A stretch of 64,000 nt of DNA from Alkaliphilus peptidifermentans DSM 18978 (GCF_900101495.1 NZ_FMUS01000024.1:1-64000), one strand, 5' to 3'. Positions 35,800 to 44,940 are shown, counted from the stretch's first letter. Numbers and translations: made by a program. Notes: a model not told the origin generated them from the letters alone.

Positions 35800-36843
35800 T
35801 TATTCCTTACCATACCAGGGACAATTTCTTCCATCAATAATATACATGCATAAACGGGGGCATTGACAGCAGACATTAACAGCATCTCCCTGTATAGCTT
35901 TATTTGTCCACTCTGGATCTGCCAACTGGCCTCTACCAACAGCCACCATGTCAATCATATTGTGTTTAAGTAGATATTCAGCTTGGTTAGGCTCTCTTAT
36001 GCCAAAAACACAAGCTACAGGTATATTTACTTTTTTATATAATTCTGTACCCATGTATGTAATCTTTGAGAAGGGAAAATCATCTGGAACTATTATGTTA
36101 TTTGATCCTATTCCTGCTGATACATTAAGGATATCAACACCAGCATCCTCTAGCTTCCTTGCAAGATAGTTATCTTCTTGGAGGGATGGATCATTAACGC
36201 CCAATCTATAGCTAATAATAAAAGCATCTCCTGCTGCAGCTCTAATTTCATCAACTATTTCTAGTGGTAAGCGAAGTCTATTTTCTAATGTACCACCGTA
36301 CATATCAGTTCTTTGATTGATTTCCTTTGAAGTAAATTGATTAAGAAGATAACCATGGGCACCATGAATTTCAACTCCATCAAGGCCAGCTTTTTTAGCC
36401 CTTAATGCAGCAGAAACAAAATCTTTTTTTGTTTTTTGCATTTCTTCTAATGACATCTCAAAACATTCTTTACCTTTAACTTTCACTGGTGATGAAGAAA
36501 GTACAGGTGTTCCCGTTCCATTCATTCCAGCATGAACTAACTGTACTATTACCAGGGAATCTTCATTGTGACAGCTTTTGGCTATTCTATTAAACTGTGG
36601 TATGTGTTCATCCTTCCATAAGCCAAGCTCTGTTTCATTAATACGAGCATCCTTAGAAATAGCACTTGCTTCAATAATTATTAAACCTGTTCCACCCCGC
36701 GCTCTTTTACCATAATGTACAGATCTATCGTAAATTTCAAATCCGTCTTCATCAGCCCAATTAAAGCACAGTAGTGGGGCCATTATAATTCTGTTTTTCA
36801 CCATAAACTTATTTACTTTTATGCTTTTGTTTATTAAACTCAT
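35800..36843 (-). CDS. NADH:flavin oxidoreductase / old yellow enzyme family, single domain
   Basis: A 347-residue FMN-barrel protein with IIMAPLLCFN at the start, the active-site run GVEIHGAHGYLLNQFTS, YGGTLENRLRLP and a C-terminal phosphate-binding stretch VGRGQLADPEW. The last 25 residues hold a cysteine set CX2CX3CX8C (CCQCPRLCMY...NC) like that for the 4Fe-4S cluster of 2,4-dienoyl-CoA reductase and trimethylamine dehydrogenase, but the pyridine-nucleotide domain that follows in those enzymes is absent. It probably reduces activated double bonds. LysR lies upstream in the same direction and may control it. Confidence 0.88.
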   Translation of the reverse strand: MSLINKSIKVNKFMVKNRIIMAPLLCFNWADEDGFEIYDRSVHYGKRARGGTGLIIIEASAISKDARINETELGLWKDEHIPQFNRIAKSCHNEDSLVIVQLVHAGMNGTGTPVLSSSPVKVKGKECFEMSLEEMQKTKKDFVSAALRAKKAGLDGVEIHGAHGYLLNQFTSKEINQRTDMYGGTLENRLRLPLEIVDEIRAAAGDAFIISYRLGVNDPSLQEDNYLARKLEDAGVDILNVSAGIGSNNIIVPDDFPFSKITYMGTELYKKVNIPVACVFGIREPNQAEYLLKHNMIDMVAVGRGQLADPEWTNKAIQGDAVNVCCQCPRLCMYIIDGRNCPWYGKE

Positions 36844-36905
36844 GTAATCACTCCTCGTATTCTTTTATCAATTATACATTATTGATTGGAAACTTTTGAA
36901 CATAC

Positions 36906-36937
36906 AAAAATAAGTAGTCTTTACAAAAAACTACTTA
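36906..36937 (-). terminator. Terminator of the LysR gene
   Basis: On the minus strand TAAGTAGT (36937-36930) pairs with ACTACTTA (36918-36911) and is followed by TTTTTGT. It lies 50 bases beyond the lysR-type stop codon. Confidence 0.65.
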
Positions 36938-36987
36938 GTACTGTCATTTAACAATCTATATTATTCTAGTAGTAGAGCATGCTCATA

Positions 36988-37896
36988 TTAAGACATTTCC
37001 TCATGATACTTTAATTTAACTGATTCCACCTCATCAAGAAACAATGGGATAGAAGGGTTGGTATTGGACTTTTTCCATGCCACCACAAGCTCATCCTTAG
37101 CCCTCTCGCCTTCAATGTCTATAAAATGAAGGCTGGAGCTTGCCTGAAGCTTTAGGCTATTGGGCAGTATAGCTATACCCATTCCTGAATCCACCAGCAA
37201 TAATACAGTCTGAATAAGCTTTGGTTCGCTGACAATATTTGGAGAAAAGCCACTATTAGCACACATAAGCAGAGTTTTATTATAGCCTTGAGGTGACTCA
37301 TGCCTGTTTAAAGCAATGAAATTCTCATCAGATAATCTTGATAAATTAATACTATCTTCATTTGCAAGTGGATGGTCACAATGCATCACAATAGAAATAG
37401 TTTCAGTGAAGATATGTTTACTTTCTAATCCACCAATATTATCAACACCAAAGAAAAGGGTAAATCCGATATCCAGTTCTCCATTTTTCAAGCCTTCAAT
37501 CAGCATTCCATGATTTAGTTGATTCAGCTGCAGCTCTACCTTAGGGTAATTCCGTCGAAAATGTCTTATTAAATAAGGAAGAAAGTTTTTTTCAGTGTAG
37601 CCGATAAAGCCAACCTTCAGGTTTCCCACAATACCTAGATCTGCTTGTCGGGTTTTTTCTATGGCCTCTTCAGTTTTATTAACTAGATTAACAGCTTCCT
37701 TAAACAGTACAGTGCCAGCGTTGGTTAACCTTACCGAACGTTTATTTCGAATAAATAATTGTACACCAATTTTTTTCTCTAAGTCTGCTATCTGTTGGCT
37801 AACTGCAGATTGAGCTACAAATAGTTGTTTTGAAGCTTCTGTAAAACTAAGGTGCTCAGCAACGGAAATAAAATATCGGAGCTGCCTTATATCCAT
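36988..37896 (-). CDS. LysR-family transcriptional regulator
   Basis: A 302-residue regulator with the N-terminal helix-turn-helix (LRYFISVAEHLSFTEASKQL, AQSAVSQQIADLEKKIG) and a periplasmic-binding-protein-like effector domain. It is divergent from butyrate kinase, so it may control buk and the following oxidoreductase genes; it also precedes the old-yellow-enzyme gene in the same direction. Effector unknown. Confidence 0.92.
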   Translation of the reverse strand: MDIRQLRYFISVAEHLSFTEASKQLFVAQSAVSQQIADLEKKIGVQLFIRNKRSVRLTNAGTVLFKEAVNLVNKTEEAIEKTRQADLGIVGNLKVGFIGYTEKNFLPYLIRHFRRNYPKVELQLNQLNHGMLIEGLKNGELDIGFTLFFGVDNIGGLESKHIFTETISIVMHCDHPLANEDSINLSRLSDENFIALNRHESPQGYNKTLLMCANSGFSPNIVSEPKLIQTVLLLVDSGMGIAILPNSLKLQASSSLHFIDIEGERAKDELVVAWKKSNTNPSIPLFLDEVESVKLKYHEEMS

Positions 37897-38157
37897 ATAA
37901 TCCCTCCAATTTCAATAGTTATCATTTGTTTTATATTAAAATAATATCATTTACATCTGTTTAAATCAATATAAATCACTTTTACTTATTACTGAAATAT
38001 TAATATTGTATTTCACAATGGCTTAAATATTCTGTATTCTATAGTTAGGAATAAATTTTATTAGTTCTAATATTTTTTTAATTTGTAAAATATTACCATG
38101 ACTATTTTGAAGAAATTTAAATTTTATATCTTATTGCATCAAATAAAGGAGGTATAG
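37897..38157. promoter_or_regulatory. Divergent intergenic region between lysR-type gene and buk
   Basis: A 261-base very AT-rich spacer. It should hold both promoters and the LysR sites. Many TTATATTA-like stretches are present, but I cannot pick out a single convincing operator or promoter. Confidence 0.35.
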
Positions 38158-39240
38158 GTGGTTATGTCCCTAACAAAAAGTAGGATATTAGCAATTAATC
38201 CAGGCGCAACCTCGACTAAGATTGCAGTTTATGAAGCCGATACAGTATTATTCACTAAGACGGTGGAGCACTCAGTAAAAGACCTTGAAAGCTTCGATAA
38301 AATATTCGATCAATATCAATACAGATTAGATTTAGTATTACAAGTTTTAAAGGAAAAAAACATAGAATTGGAATCATTAGCTGCTATTGTTGGCCGTGGC
38401 GGTTTGTTGAAGCCTTTGGCTGGTGGTACCTATAGGGTTAATGAAAAAATGGTTAATGACTTAAAAATGGCTGAAAGAGGAGAGCATGCCTCTAACTTAG
38501 GAGCAGTTATGGCATCCAATCTGGCAAACCAACTAAATATTTCTGCATTCATTGTGGACCCAGTTTCAGTAGATGAAATGGAGCCAGTAGCAAGGGTTTC
38601 TGGCTTAGCTGACATTCAGCGAGTAAGCTTGTCCCATGCACTAAACATGAAGGCTGTTGCACGTAAGGTTGCTAAATCAATGGGTAAAAAATATGAAGAG
38701 GCCAAGCTTATTGTCGTTCATTTAGGCACTGGTGTGTCGGTTACACCCCATAAAAATGGGAAAATGATAGACGTAAATAATGCTAAAGCAGAGGGTCCAT
38801 TTTCCCCAGATAGATGTGGTGGATTGCCTGCAGATCAGCTAGTTAAGCTATGTTTTTCAGGTAAGTATACCTATGATGAGCTAAAGGAGATATTAGGAAG
38901 TAAAGGTGGCTTTTACTCATACTTTGGTACAAAGGATGCCCGAGAGGTAGAAGGGATGGCTGAAGCTGGTAATAAAGAAGCTGAAATTGTATTGGATGCT
39001 TTAGCCTATCAGGTAGCAAAGGAAATAGGGGCCATGGCTACAGTTTTAATGGGTGAAGTAGATAGAATTGTTCTAACTGGTGGGATTGCCCATTCAAAAA
39101 GGATTGTTGATGATATAGTTAAGCGGGTTAAATTTATTGCACCTGTAGAAATAATTCCTGGAGAGGAAGAGTTAGAATCTCTGGCTTTAGGGGCTTTAAG
39201 AATTATCAATGGTGATGAGGAAGCAGCAATATACAGTTAA
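38158..39240 (+). CDS. buk: Butyrate kinase
   Basis: A 360-residue acetokinase-family protein: ILAINPGATSTKIAVYE is the phosphate-binding opening, VGRGGLLKPLAGGTY and VVHLGTGVSVTPHKNG are butyrate-kinase-specific wording, and DRIVLTGGIAHS closes the ATP site. It makes ATP from butyryl phosphate, or isobutyryl and isovaleryl phosphate. AAGGAGG sits 5 bases before GTG 38158 (ATG 38164 is an alternative). Next to a 2-oxoacid:ferredoxin oxidoreductase it may serve branched-chain amino acid fermentation. No phosphotransbutyrylase gene is in the window. Confidence 0.94.
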   Translation: MVMSLTKSRILAINPGATSTKIAVYEADTVLFTKTVEHSVKDLESFDKIFDQYQYRLDLVLQVLKEKNIELESLAAIVGRGGLLKPLAGGTYRVNEKMVNDLKMAERGEHASNLGAVMASNLANQLNISAFIVDPVSVDEMEPVARVSGLADIQRVSLSHALNMKAVARKVAKSMGKKYEEAKLIVVHLGTGVSVTPHKNGKMIDVNNAKAEGPFSPDRCGGLPADQLVKLCFSGKYTYDELKEILGSKGGFYSYFGTKDAREVEGMAEAGNKEAEIVLDALAYQVAKEIGAMATVLMGEVDRIVLTGGIAHSKRIVDDIVKRVKFIAPVEIIPGEEELESLALGALRIINGDEEAAIYS

Positions 39241-39249
39241 AATGAGCAG

Positions 39250-39400
39250 TGAAAAACTAAATTGAAAATTGAAAATGGAAAATTAAAATATTGAGAAAAA
39301 TGTTGAATGAAAAAGAAAAGAAGTAAAATTGAAAAATGGAAGATTGAAAAAGAAAAGAAGTAAAATTGAAAATGGAAATGAAAAATAGAATAGCAATTGG
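39250..39400. repeat. Low-complexity purine-rich direct repeats
   Basis: The unit GAAAAAGAAAAGAAGTAAAA followed by TTGAAAA occurs at about 39309 and again 37 bases later, inside a longer run of AAATTGAAAATGGAAA variants. It separates buk from the oxidoreductase operon. It is not a CRISPR array; spacers are not unique sequence. Confidence 0.6.
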
Positions 39401-39506
39401 AATGAAAAGAACATAGATAGATGTTCTTGAAAATTAAAATCAGAGTTTATTAAATTATTTTAGTAAGCTTTAAATAATAAAAGGAATCTAAAAAGGAGGT
39501 ATTTTC

Positions 39507-39710
39507 ATGGCTAAGGTAGAGGTATTAAATGAATATTGTAAAAGTTGTGGGCTTTGTATTGACATTTGTCCTAAAAAAATCCTTGTTATTGGAGACAAGG
39601 CCAATAAAAAAGGATACTTTACAGTGAAATGTGAAGATCAAGAAAAATGTATCGGATGTGCTCTATGTGCAACGGTTTGTCCTGATGTAGCAATTGAGGT
39701 TTATAAATAA
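39507..39710 (+). CDS. 2-oxoacid:ferredoxin oxidoreductase, delta (ferredoxin-like) subunit
   Basis: A 67-residue double 4Fe-4S protein with CKSCGLCIDICPKK and CIGCALCATVCPD. It starts after AAAGGAGGTATTTTC and opens a four-gene set in the order delta, alpha, beta, gamma. It passes electrons from the catalytic subunits to ferredoxin. Confidence 0.93.
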   Translation: MAKVEVLNEYCKSCGLCIDICPKKILVIGDKANKKGYFTVKCEDQEKCIGCALCATVCPDVAIEVYK

Positions 39711-39735
39711 GGATTAGGAAGGGAGCTGAATATAG

Positions 39736-40806
39736 ATGGAAAAAGTATTATTGAAGGGTAATGAAATCATTGGCGAAGCTGCCATTCGGTCAGGCTGTAA
39801 ATTATTCTTTGGGTATCCCATTACTCCATCAACAGAGGTAGTAGAATATTTATCTAAACATTTACCAAAGCAAGGCGGAACAGTACTACAAGCAGAGGAT
39901 GAAATTGGTGCAATAAACATGTGCTATGGTGCTGCCTGTACAGGTTCAAGAGTTATGACAGCATCATCAAGTCCAGGAGTAAGCCTTAAGCAGGAGGGAA
40001 TTTCCTATAGTGCAGCAGTTGGCCTACCCATGGTTATTGTAAACGTTAACAGATGCGGCCCAGGCCTGGGTGGATTAGGTCCGGCACAATCAGATTATTT
40101 TCAATCAACAAGAGGTGGAGGACACGGTGACTATAGAACTATTGTTTTAGCTCCATCAAAGGCTCAAGAGCTTTATGATTATACAATGGAAGCATTTGAT
40201 TTGGCTGACAAATATCGTAACCCAGTATTGCTTTTAACAGATGGGTTTTTAGGCCAAACTATGGAACCTGTTGTTTTAAAGGAAAGACCAGAGGCTCCTG
40301 AGGTAGATAGAGAATGGATTGTAAATGGGAGCAAAGGTAGAAAAAAGCGTATTTTAGCAAGCTATTCCTTAACTAATGAAATTGGTGAAGCTAATAATCT
40401 ACGTTGGGAAGCAAAATATAAAGATATTCAAGAGAAGGAGCAACGCTGGGAAGAATTCTACACAGAGGATGCAGAATATCTACTGGTTAGCTACGGAACT
40501 ACTGGAAGAATATGCAAGAGTACAGTGTTAGATGCAAGAAAGAAGGGTATTAAGCTAGGCTTAATCCGTCCTATTACTCTTTGGCCATTCCCGGAAAAGG
40601 CATTCCTTCCCCATATGGAACGAGTCAAAGGCATCGTAACAGTTGAGTTAAACACAGGACAAATGATCGAAGATGTTAAGCTTGCTGTTGAATGTAAGGT
40701 ACCAGTACACCTTTATAGAAGACAGGGTGGTATGCTACCAACAGAAAATGAAATATTAAGATATGTTGAAGACACATTTACTTTATCTGGAACAAAGGAG
40801 GTGTAG
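39736..40806 (+). CDS. 2-oxoacid:ferredoxin oxidoreductase, alpha subunit
   Basis: A 356-residue subunit with the pyrimidine-binding and transketolase C-terminal domains: LFFGYPITPSTEVVEYL, QAEDEIGAINMCYGAACTG, TASSSPGVSLKQEG. The wording is that of the 2-ketoisovalerate/2-oxoglutarate (VorB/KorA) branch rather than pyruvate oxidoreductase. Together with the neighbouring subunits it oxidatively decarboxylates a 2-oxoacid to the acyl-CoA with reduction of ferredoxin. Neighbouring buk suggests branched-chain oxoacids. Confidence 0.92.
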   Translation: MEKVLLKGNEIIGEAAIRSGCKLFFGYPITPSTEVVEYLSKHLPKQGGTVLQAEDEIGAINMCYGAACTGSRVMTASSSPGVSLKQEGISYSAAVGLPMVIVNVNRCGPGLGGLGPAQSDYFQSTRGGGHGDYRTIVLAPSKAQELYDYTMEAFDLADKYRNPVLLLTDGFLGQTMEPVVLKERPEAPEVDREWIVNGSKGRKKRILASYSLTNEIGEANNLRWEAKYKDIQEKEQRWEEFYTEDAEYLLVSYGTTGRICKSTVLDARKKGIKLGLIRPITLWPFPEKAFLPHMERVKGIVTVELNTGQMIEDVKLAVECKVPVHLYRRQGGMLPTENEILRYVEDTFTLSGTKEV

Positions 40807-40809
40807 GCC

Positions 40810-41562
40810 ATGGAAAAAGTATTTGCTAAAACTAAAGGTTTAACTGATGTTCCATTTTCCTTCTGTCCAGGCTGTACACATGGAATTATCATGAGGTTAA
40901 TAGCAGAAGTTATGGAAGAATTAGAAATAATTGAAGATACAATTGGAATTTCTCCTGTAGGATGTGCGGGCTTTTGTCAGGACTTTTTTAGCTGTGATTT
41001 TGTAGGGGCTGCCCATGGTAGAGCTCAAGCAGTAGGAACAGGTGTTAAAAGAGCATTGCCTGATAAAGTTGTATTCACATATCAAGGAGATGGAGATATT
41101 GCAGCTATTGGTACACAGCATGCAATTCATTCGGCTGCAAGAGGTGAAAAAATAACATCAATTATGGTAAATAATGCAATTTTCGGAATGACCGGAGGAC
41201 AAATGGCACCTACAACCCTAGAGGGAATGAAGACATCCACTAGTCCTTTTGGTAGAGATACTGCTTTAAATGGTTACCCAATAGACTTACCAAAGGTAGT
41301 TGCAAACCTACCAGGTGCTGTTTATGTTGCTTCTGTATCTGTAGATTCACCTAAGAATATTATCCAAGCAAAAAAAGCCATTAAGAAAGCCTTTAAGGTT
41401 CAACTGGCTGGATTAGGATTCTCATTTGTAAGTGTTTTATCAACCTGCCCAACCAACTGGGGATTATCACCTGTTGAAAGCTTAAAATGGCTAAGAGAGA
41501 ATATGATGCCAGTTTACGAAATGGGTGAACTTAAGGTGACAGAGGAGGTAGAAAGCTTATGA
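40810..41562 (+). CDS. 2-oxoacid:ferredoxin oxidoreductase, beta (TPP) subunit
   Basis: A 250-residue thiamine diphosphate subunit with CPGCTHGIIMRLIAEV and the TPP/Mg motif GDGDIAAIGTQH, then VNNAIFGMTGGQMAPTT. It follows alpha by three bases and overlaps gamma by four, so the subunits are translationally coupled. Confidence 0.93.
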   Translation: MEKVFAKTKGLTDVPFSFCPGCTHGIIMRLIAEVMEELEIIEDTIGISPVGCAGFCQDFFSCDFVGAAHGRAQAVGTGVKRALPDKVVFTYQGDGDIAAIGTQHAIHSAARGEKITSIMVNNAIFGMTGGQMAPTTLEGMKTSTSPFGRDTALNGYPIDLPKVVANLPGAVYVASVSVDSPKNIIQAKKAIKKAFKVQLAGLGFSFVSVLSTCPTNWGLSPVESLKWLRENMMPVYEMGELKVTEEVESL

Positions 41563-42098
41563 TGGATAAGGTAATCATTGCTGGATTTGGTGGTCAAGGA
41601 GTTATGTTTTTGGGTAAGGTTATGGCTTATGCCGGAATGGGCTCAGACCTAGAACTTTGTTGGATACCATCCTATGGACCAGAAATGCGTGGAGGTACTG
41701 CCAACTGTTCGGTAATACTTTCAGATGAAGAAATCAATTCGCCAGTTATAGACTATGCTGATGCAGCTATTGTGCTTAATAAGCCAGCTTATGATAAGTT
41801 TGCACCACGTGTTAAACCAGGCGGAGTATTAGTAGTTAATTCTTCCTTAGCTCAATTGGAAGACCCTCGAAAAGATATTACCATAATAGAAATTCCTGCA
41901 ACTGATATGGCTAATGAAATTGGAACTACCAGTATTGCCAACATGGTTTGTTTAGGAGCATTACTACCTAATCTTAAACTAATTGATCTTGCTAAAGTTG
42001 AAAAGGCTTTGGATGAGTTGGTAGCAAAGAAAAGACCAGAATTACTGGAAACTAATTTAACAGCCATTAAAATGGGTATTGATTTTATTAAAGGCTAA
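41559..42098 (+). CDS. 2-oxoacid:ferredoxin oxidoreductase, gamma subunit
   Basis: A 179-residue subunit with IIAGFGGQGVMFLGKVMAYA, PSYGPEMRGGTANCSVI and the usual closing helix. It completes the four-subunit enzyme. A terminator follows directly. Confidence 0.93.
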   Translation: MMDKVIIAGFGGQGVMFLGKVMAYAGMGSDLELCWIPSYGPEMRGGTANCSVILSDEEINSPVIDYADAAIVLNKPAYDKFAPRVKPGGVLVVNSSLAQLEDPRKDITIIEIPATDMANEIGTTSIANMVCLGALLPNLKLIDLAKVEKALDELVAKKRPELLETNLTAIKMGIDFIKG

Positions 42099-42121
42099 AA
42101 ATTCTTATATATTTGGGGTAT

Positions 42122-42169
42122 AAAGCCCATGATGAGTATTTTTATCATTATGGGCTTTCTTTTTTATTG
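42122..42169 (+). terminator. Rho-independent terminator
   Basis: AAAGCCCAT (42122-42130) pairs with ATGGGCTTT (42150-42158), with further pairing towards the loop, and a T-rich tail follows. It ends the oxidoreductase operon. Confidence 0.88.
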
Positions 42170-42244
42170 ATTGAAATGTCTTTTTCTATAATAAGAAAGT
42201 TATAATTTTGCTAAGGTATTAAGTTTTTTTGAGGAGGTTTGATA

Positions 42245-43507
42245 ATGGATCAAAGTATTGGTGGCACCACTGGTTTAGATAAAAGACAAGTAAGAGCTAA
42301 TCTTGCAGTTATAGGGAGCACCTTTGCCATCTTTCTCCCAGGATCATTGGTTTTTGGATTTCCCGGGTTAATGGGATCTGTATGGAGAGATATGCTGCAA
42401 ATTCAATCAGGAGCCCTAAGCTATGTAATGTTTTTTATGCTGGCCTCGTTAGGTATCTTCATGTTTTTTGTAGGGAAATGGACAGCAACTATCGGAGTTA
42501 GAAAATTGATGATGATAGGAACAGTCATGACAAGCTTAGCAACATTAATGATTGCCTTCGTGGCAAATATTTGGATGATTTATTTATGGGCCTTCATGAT
42601 TGGAGGAGCCTCCTGCTTTATTTATTCACCTGGGATAAATAGTGTTCAAAGATGGTTCCCAGAAAAACGCGGCCTGGTTTCTGGTATAGTAAATTTGACA
42701 TTTGGAATATCTGCTGCAATTATGGTACCCATTTTTAGAATTATGCTTGATGTTATAGGTTATCAAACATTGTGTATTCTAATGGCTATACTTACTTTAA
42801 TAGTTGGGTTAATAGCATCTCAATATACCGAGATACCAGAAAAGGTTAAGGGGATGCAAGTATCAGATAACAAAGCTGTTAAAATATCAAATATGAATGA
42901 TCAAAATGATTTCTCACCGAAGGAAGCAATGAAAACAAGAAGCTTTTGGCTTATTTGGAGTGTATGGGCATTAATGGGGGCTGCCGGAGTAACAATGGTG
43001 ACGCTATCAGTTAATTTAGGCCTTTCAAGAGGATTTAATTTGACTGCTGCTGCTACCATATTGACGGCATATAATATAACAAATGGGGTTAGTAGACTAG
43101 TATCAGGAGCTATTTCTGATGTAATAGGAAGAAAAGTAACCCTTGCCATAACCTTTATTGGAGCTGGTATAGCTTATGTTTTACTTCCCCATGCATCAAG
43201 CTTAGTAATGATATCATTACTTGCTGCCATGATTGGGTTTGGCTATGGGACATTATTTTCCTGCTCTGCACCGATGATATCAGATTGCTTCGGATTGAAG
43301 AACTTTGGGATAATTCTGGGGCTAGTATTTACTGCATATGGATTCATTGCAAGTATAATTGGTCCTGCGGTTAGCGGATATATACTGACAATAACTGATG
43401 GCAATTACCAAATTGTCTTTAACTACCTGGCAGTATTTTGTTTAGTTTCTGCAATTTTAATAATGTTAGTTAAAACTCCTATTAAGGAAAATGGAAAAAT
43501 GGCATAA
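42245..43507 (+). CDS. MFS transporter (oxalate/formate antiporter-like)
   Basis: About 420 residues with twelve predicted membrane segments in two halves joined by a polar loop near residue 205-230. Wording such as GMSFGIYSPGINSVQRWFPEKRGL-like residues around position 125-140 and SGAISDVIGRK resembles the oxalate:formate antiporter group of the major facilitator superfamily. ATG 42245 is spaced correctly from GAGGAGG (42231-42237), unlike the in-frame TTG at 42239. Probably carries a mono- or dicarboxylate linked to the oxidoreductase operon; substrate unknown. Confidence 0.85.
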   Translation: MDQSIGGTTGLDKRQVRANLAVIGSTFAIFLPGSLVFGFPGLMGSVWRDMLQIQSGALSYVMFFMLASLGIFMFFVGKWTATIGVRKLMMIGTVMTSLATLMIAFVANIWMIYLWAFMIGGASCFIYSPGINSVQRWFPEKRGLVSGIVNLTFGISAAIMVPIFRIMLDVIGYQTLCILMAILTLIVGLIASQYTEIPEKVKGMQVSDNKAVKISNMNDQNDFSPKEAMKTRSFWLIWSVWALMGAAGVTMVTLSVNLGLSRGFNLTAAATILTAYNITNGVSRLVSGAISDVIGRKVTLAITFIGAGIAYVLLPHASSLVMISLLAAMIGFGYGTLFSCSAPMISDCFGLKNFGIILGLVFTAYGFIASIIGPAVSGYILTITDGNYQIVFNYLAVFCLVSAILIMLVKTPIKENGKMA

Positions 43508-43526
43508 TTAATATACAATAAGTTAC

Positions 43527-43569
43527 CCCCTATAATAGATAAATATATCTATTATAGGGGCAATTTTTT
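43527..43569 (+). terminator. Rho-independent terminator
   Basis: CCCCTATAATAGAT (43527-43540) pairs perfectly with ATCTATTATAGGGG (43547-43560), and CAATTTTTT follows. It ends the MFS gene. Confidence 0.88.
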
Positions 43570-43599
43570 GCAAAAAAGACACTATATAACTTTAGCTAC

Positions 43600-43628
43600 T
43601 TGACCTGGGAACAAACGTTCTGTAAAAT
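43600..43628 (+). promoter_or_regulatory. LexA-controlled promoter of dinB
   Basis: TTGACC (43600-43605), 17 bases, TAAAAT (43623-43628). The spacer contains GGAACAAACGTTCT (43608-43621), which fits 12 of 14 places of the Firmicute LexA/Cheo box CGAACRNRYGTTYC. Repressor bound there would cover the promoter, as expected for an SOS gene. Confidence 0.8.
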
Positions 43629-43739
43629 TAGATTAGTAGCATTAACATGATTAAGGAAAAATACTAGAGTGGCAAAAGAGTTTATACATAAGTATAGTTT
43701 GAAAAGTAATTACAATATAAAAATAAACTGGTGATAAAT

Positions 43740-44792
43740 ATGAGAAGAATTTTACATGTTGATATTGATGCCTTTTTTGCTTCTGTTGAGGAAATCGATG
43801 ATCCCACCCTTAAGGGGAAGCCTATTATAGTCGGTGGAACAGGAGAAAGAGGCGTAGTGGCTACAGCAAGCTATGAAGCCAGAAAATATGGGGTACATAG
43901 TGCTATGAGCACTCAGATGGCCCGAAATCTATGTCCTAAGGGTATTTTTTTGAAGGGTCGCCATGACAGATATTCAGAAGTTTCAAGACAAGTATTTGAT
44001 ATTCTTGAAACCGTAACAGAATCAATTGAAAAAGTGTCTATTGATGAAGCATATTTAGATATTACTAATAAAGAGGAATCCTCAGTGTATATTGCCATGG
44101 AAGTTAAAAAACAAGTAAAGAAGTACACTGGTCTCACCATAAGTATAGGGATATCCTATAATAAATTTTTAGCTAAGCTAGCTTCCGACTGGAATAAACC
44201 AAATGGTATCTTTGAAATACAAGAAACAGACATTCCACAATTACTGAAACCCTTATCCATACTTAAGGTTCATGGGTTAGGTAAGAAAACAGCCCTAAAG
44301 CTTAATAGAATCGGTATCTTTACAATTGAAGACTTGCTGAAATATCCTTTAGATAACTTAAGGCCTTTACTTGGAGAATTACGAGCAATAGAGATATATG
44401 ATAAAATTAGAGGAATAGATAATAGAGAAATATCAACAAATAGGGAGCGTAAGTCCTATGGTAAAGAAACCACCTTTTCAATGGACCTGCAAGATAAAGG
44501 CTATATAATGGAGATACTAAAAGAGTTTAGCTGTGAGATTGTTGAACATTTGAAGGAACAAGGCAAAAGTGCAAGAACAGTTACAGTGAAAATAAAATAT
44601 GAAGACTTTGAACAGATAACTAGAAGTCATAGCCTTGAATATCATACCAGTGATATAAGAACCATATTTGATATAATAAATAAAATTGTAAACAGTATTG
44701 ATTTATCCAAAAAGGTGAGACTAGCAGGAATCTCCCTGTCTAACATTACACACCATCAGCAAATGCAGCTAGATTTATTTAATTACTTTTAA
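43740..44792 (+). CDS. dinB: DNA polymerase IV (Y family)
   Basis: A 350-residue translesion polymerase: ILHVDIDAFFASVEEIDDP carries the first catalytic aspartate, VSIDEAYLDIT the second acidic pair, SIGISYNKFLAKLASDWNKP and a helix-hairpin-helix VHGLGKKTALKLNRIG follow. The C-terminus QLDLFNYF is a classic beta-clamp binding motif. ATG 43740 is taken over GTG 43731 because GGTGA lies just before it. A LexA-box promoter drives the gene. Confidence 0.95.
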   Translation: MRRILHVDIDAFFASVEEIDDPTLKGKPIIVGGTGERGVVATASYEARKYGVHSAMSTQMARNLCPKGIFLKGRHDRYSEVSRQVFDILETVTESIEKVSIDEAYLDITNKEESSVYIAMEVKKQVKKYTGLTISIGISYNKFLAKLASDWNKPNGIFEIQETDIPQLLKPLSILKVHGLGKKTALKLNRIGIFTIEDLLKYPLDNLRPLLGELRAIEIYDKIRGIDNREISTNRERKSYGKETTFSMDLQDKGYIMEILKEFSCEIVEHLKEQGKSARTVTVKIKYEDFEQITRSHSLEYHTSDIRTIFDIINKIVNSIDLSKKVRLAGISLSNITHHQQMQLDLFNYF

Positions 44793-44794
44793 AA

Positions 44795-44882
44795 TTACGA
44801 TTCTTTAATTAAAAAGTTTACACTCTTAACGATTAGAGGGAAGAATGTTTTGTAGTGGTTGAAGACCTTCTCCCAATAGATT
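44795..44882 (-). pseudogene. Remnant of an nptA-like gene (duplicate of 52923-53420 with a 410-base deletion)
   Basis: Bases 44776-44845 are identical over 70 bases to 52904-52973 (the 3' end of the Na/Pi cotransporter gene plus the bases beyond its stop). Bases 44838-44882 then match 53376-53420 with four mismatches. The join is at GGGAAGAA, which occurs at both 52966 and 53376 in the intact gene, so a deletion between eight-base direct repeats explains the structure. Confidence 0.85.
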
Positions 44883-44910
44883 TGGGTCTACTTCCCATAA
44901 TATGATGAGG

Positions 44911-44940
44911 TTCATATGCGATAGATAATTATGATATAAT
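44911..44940 (+). promoter_or_regulatory. Probable promoter of the citA-citB type operon
   Basis: TATAAT at 44935-44940 with TTCATA (44911-44916) 18 bases upstream; the -35 box matches only four of six. It is 70 bases before the sensor kinase start. Confidence 0.45.

Noticed and set aside
39250-39400. Repeated purine-rich units that could be read as a CRISPR-like array
   Set aside because: The repeats are low-complexity, imperfect and have no unique spacers; no cas gene is near.
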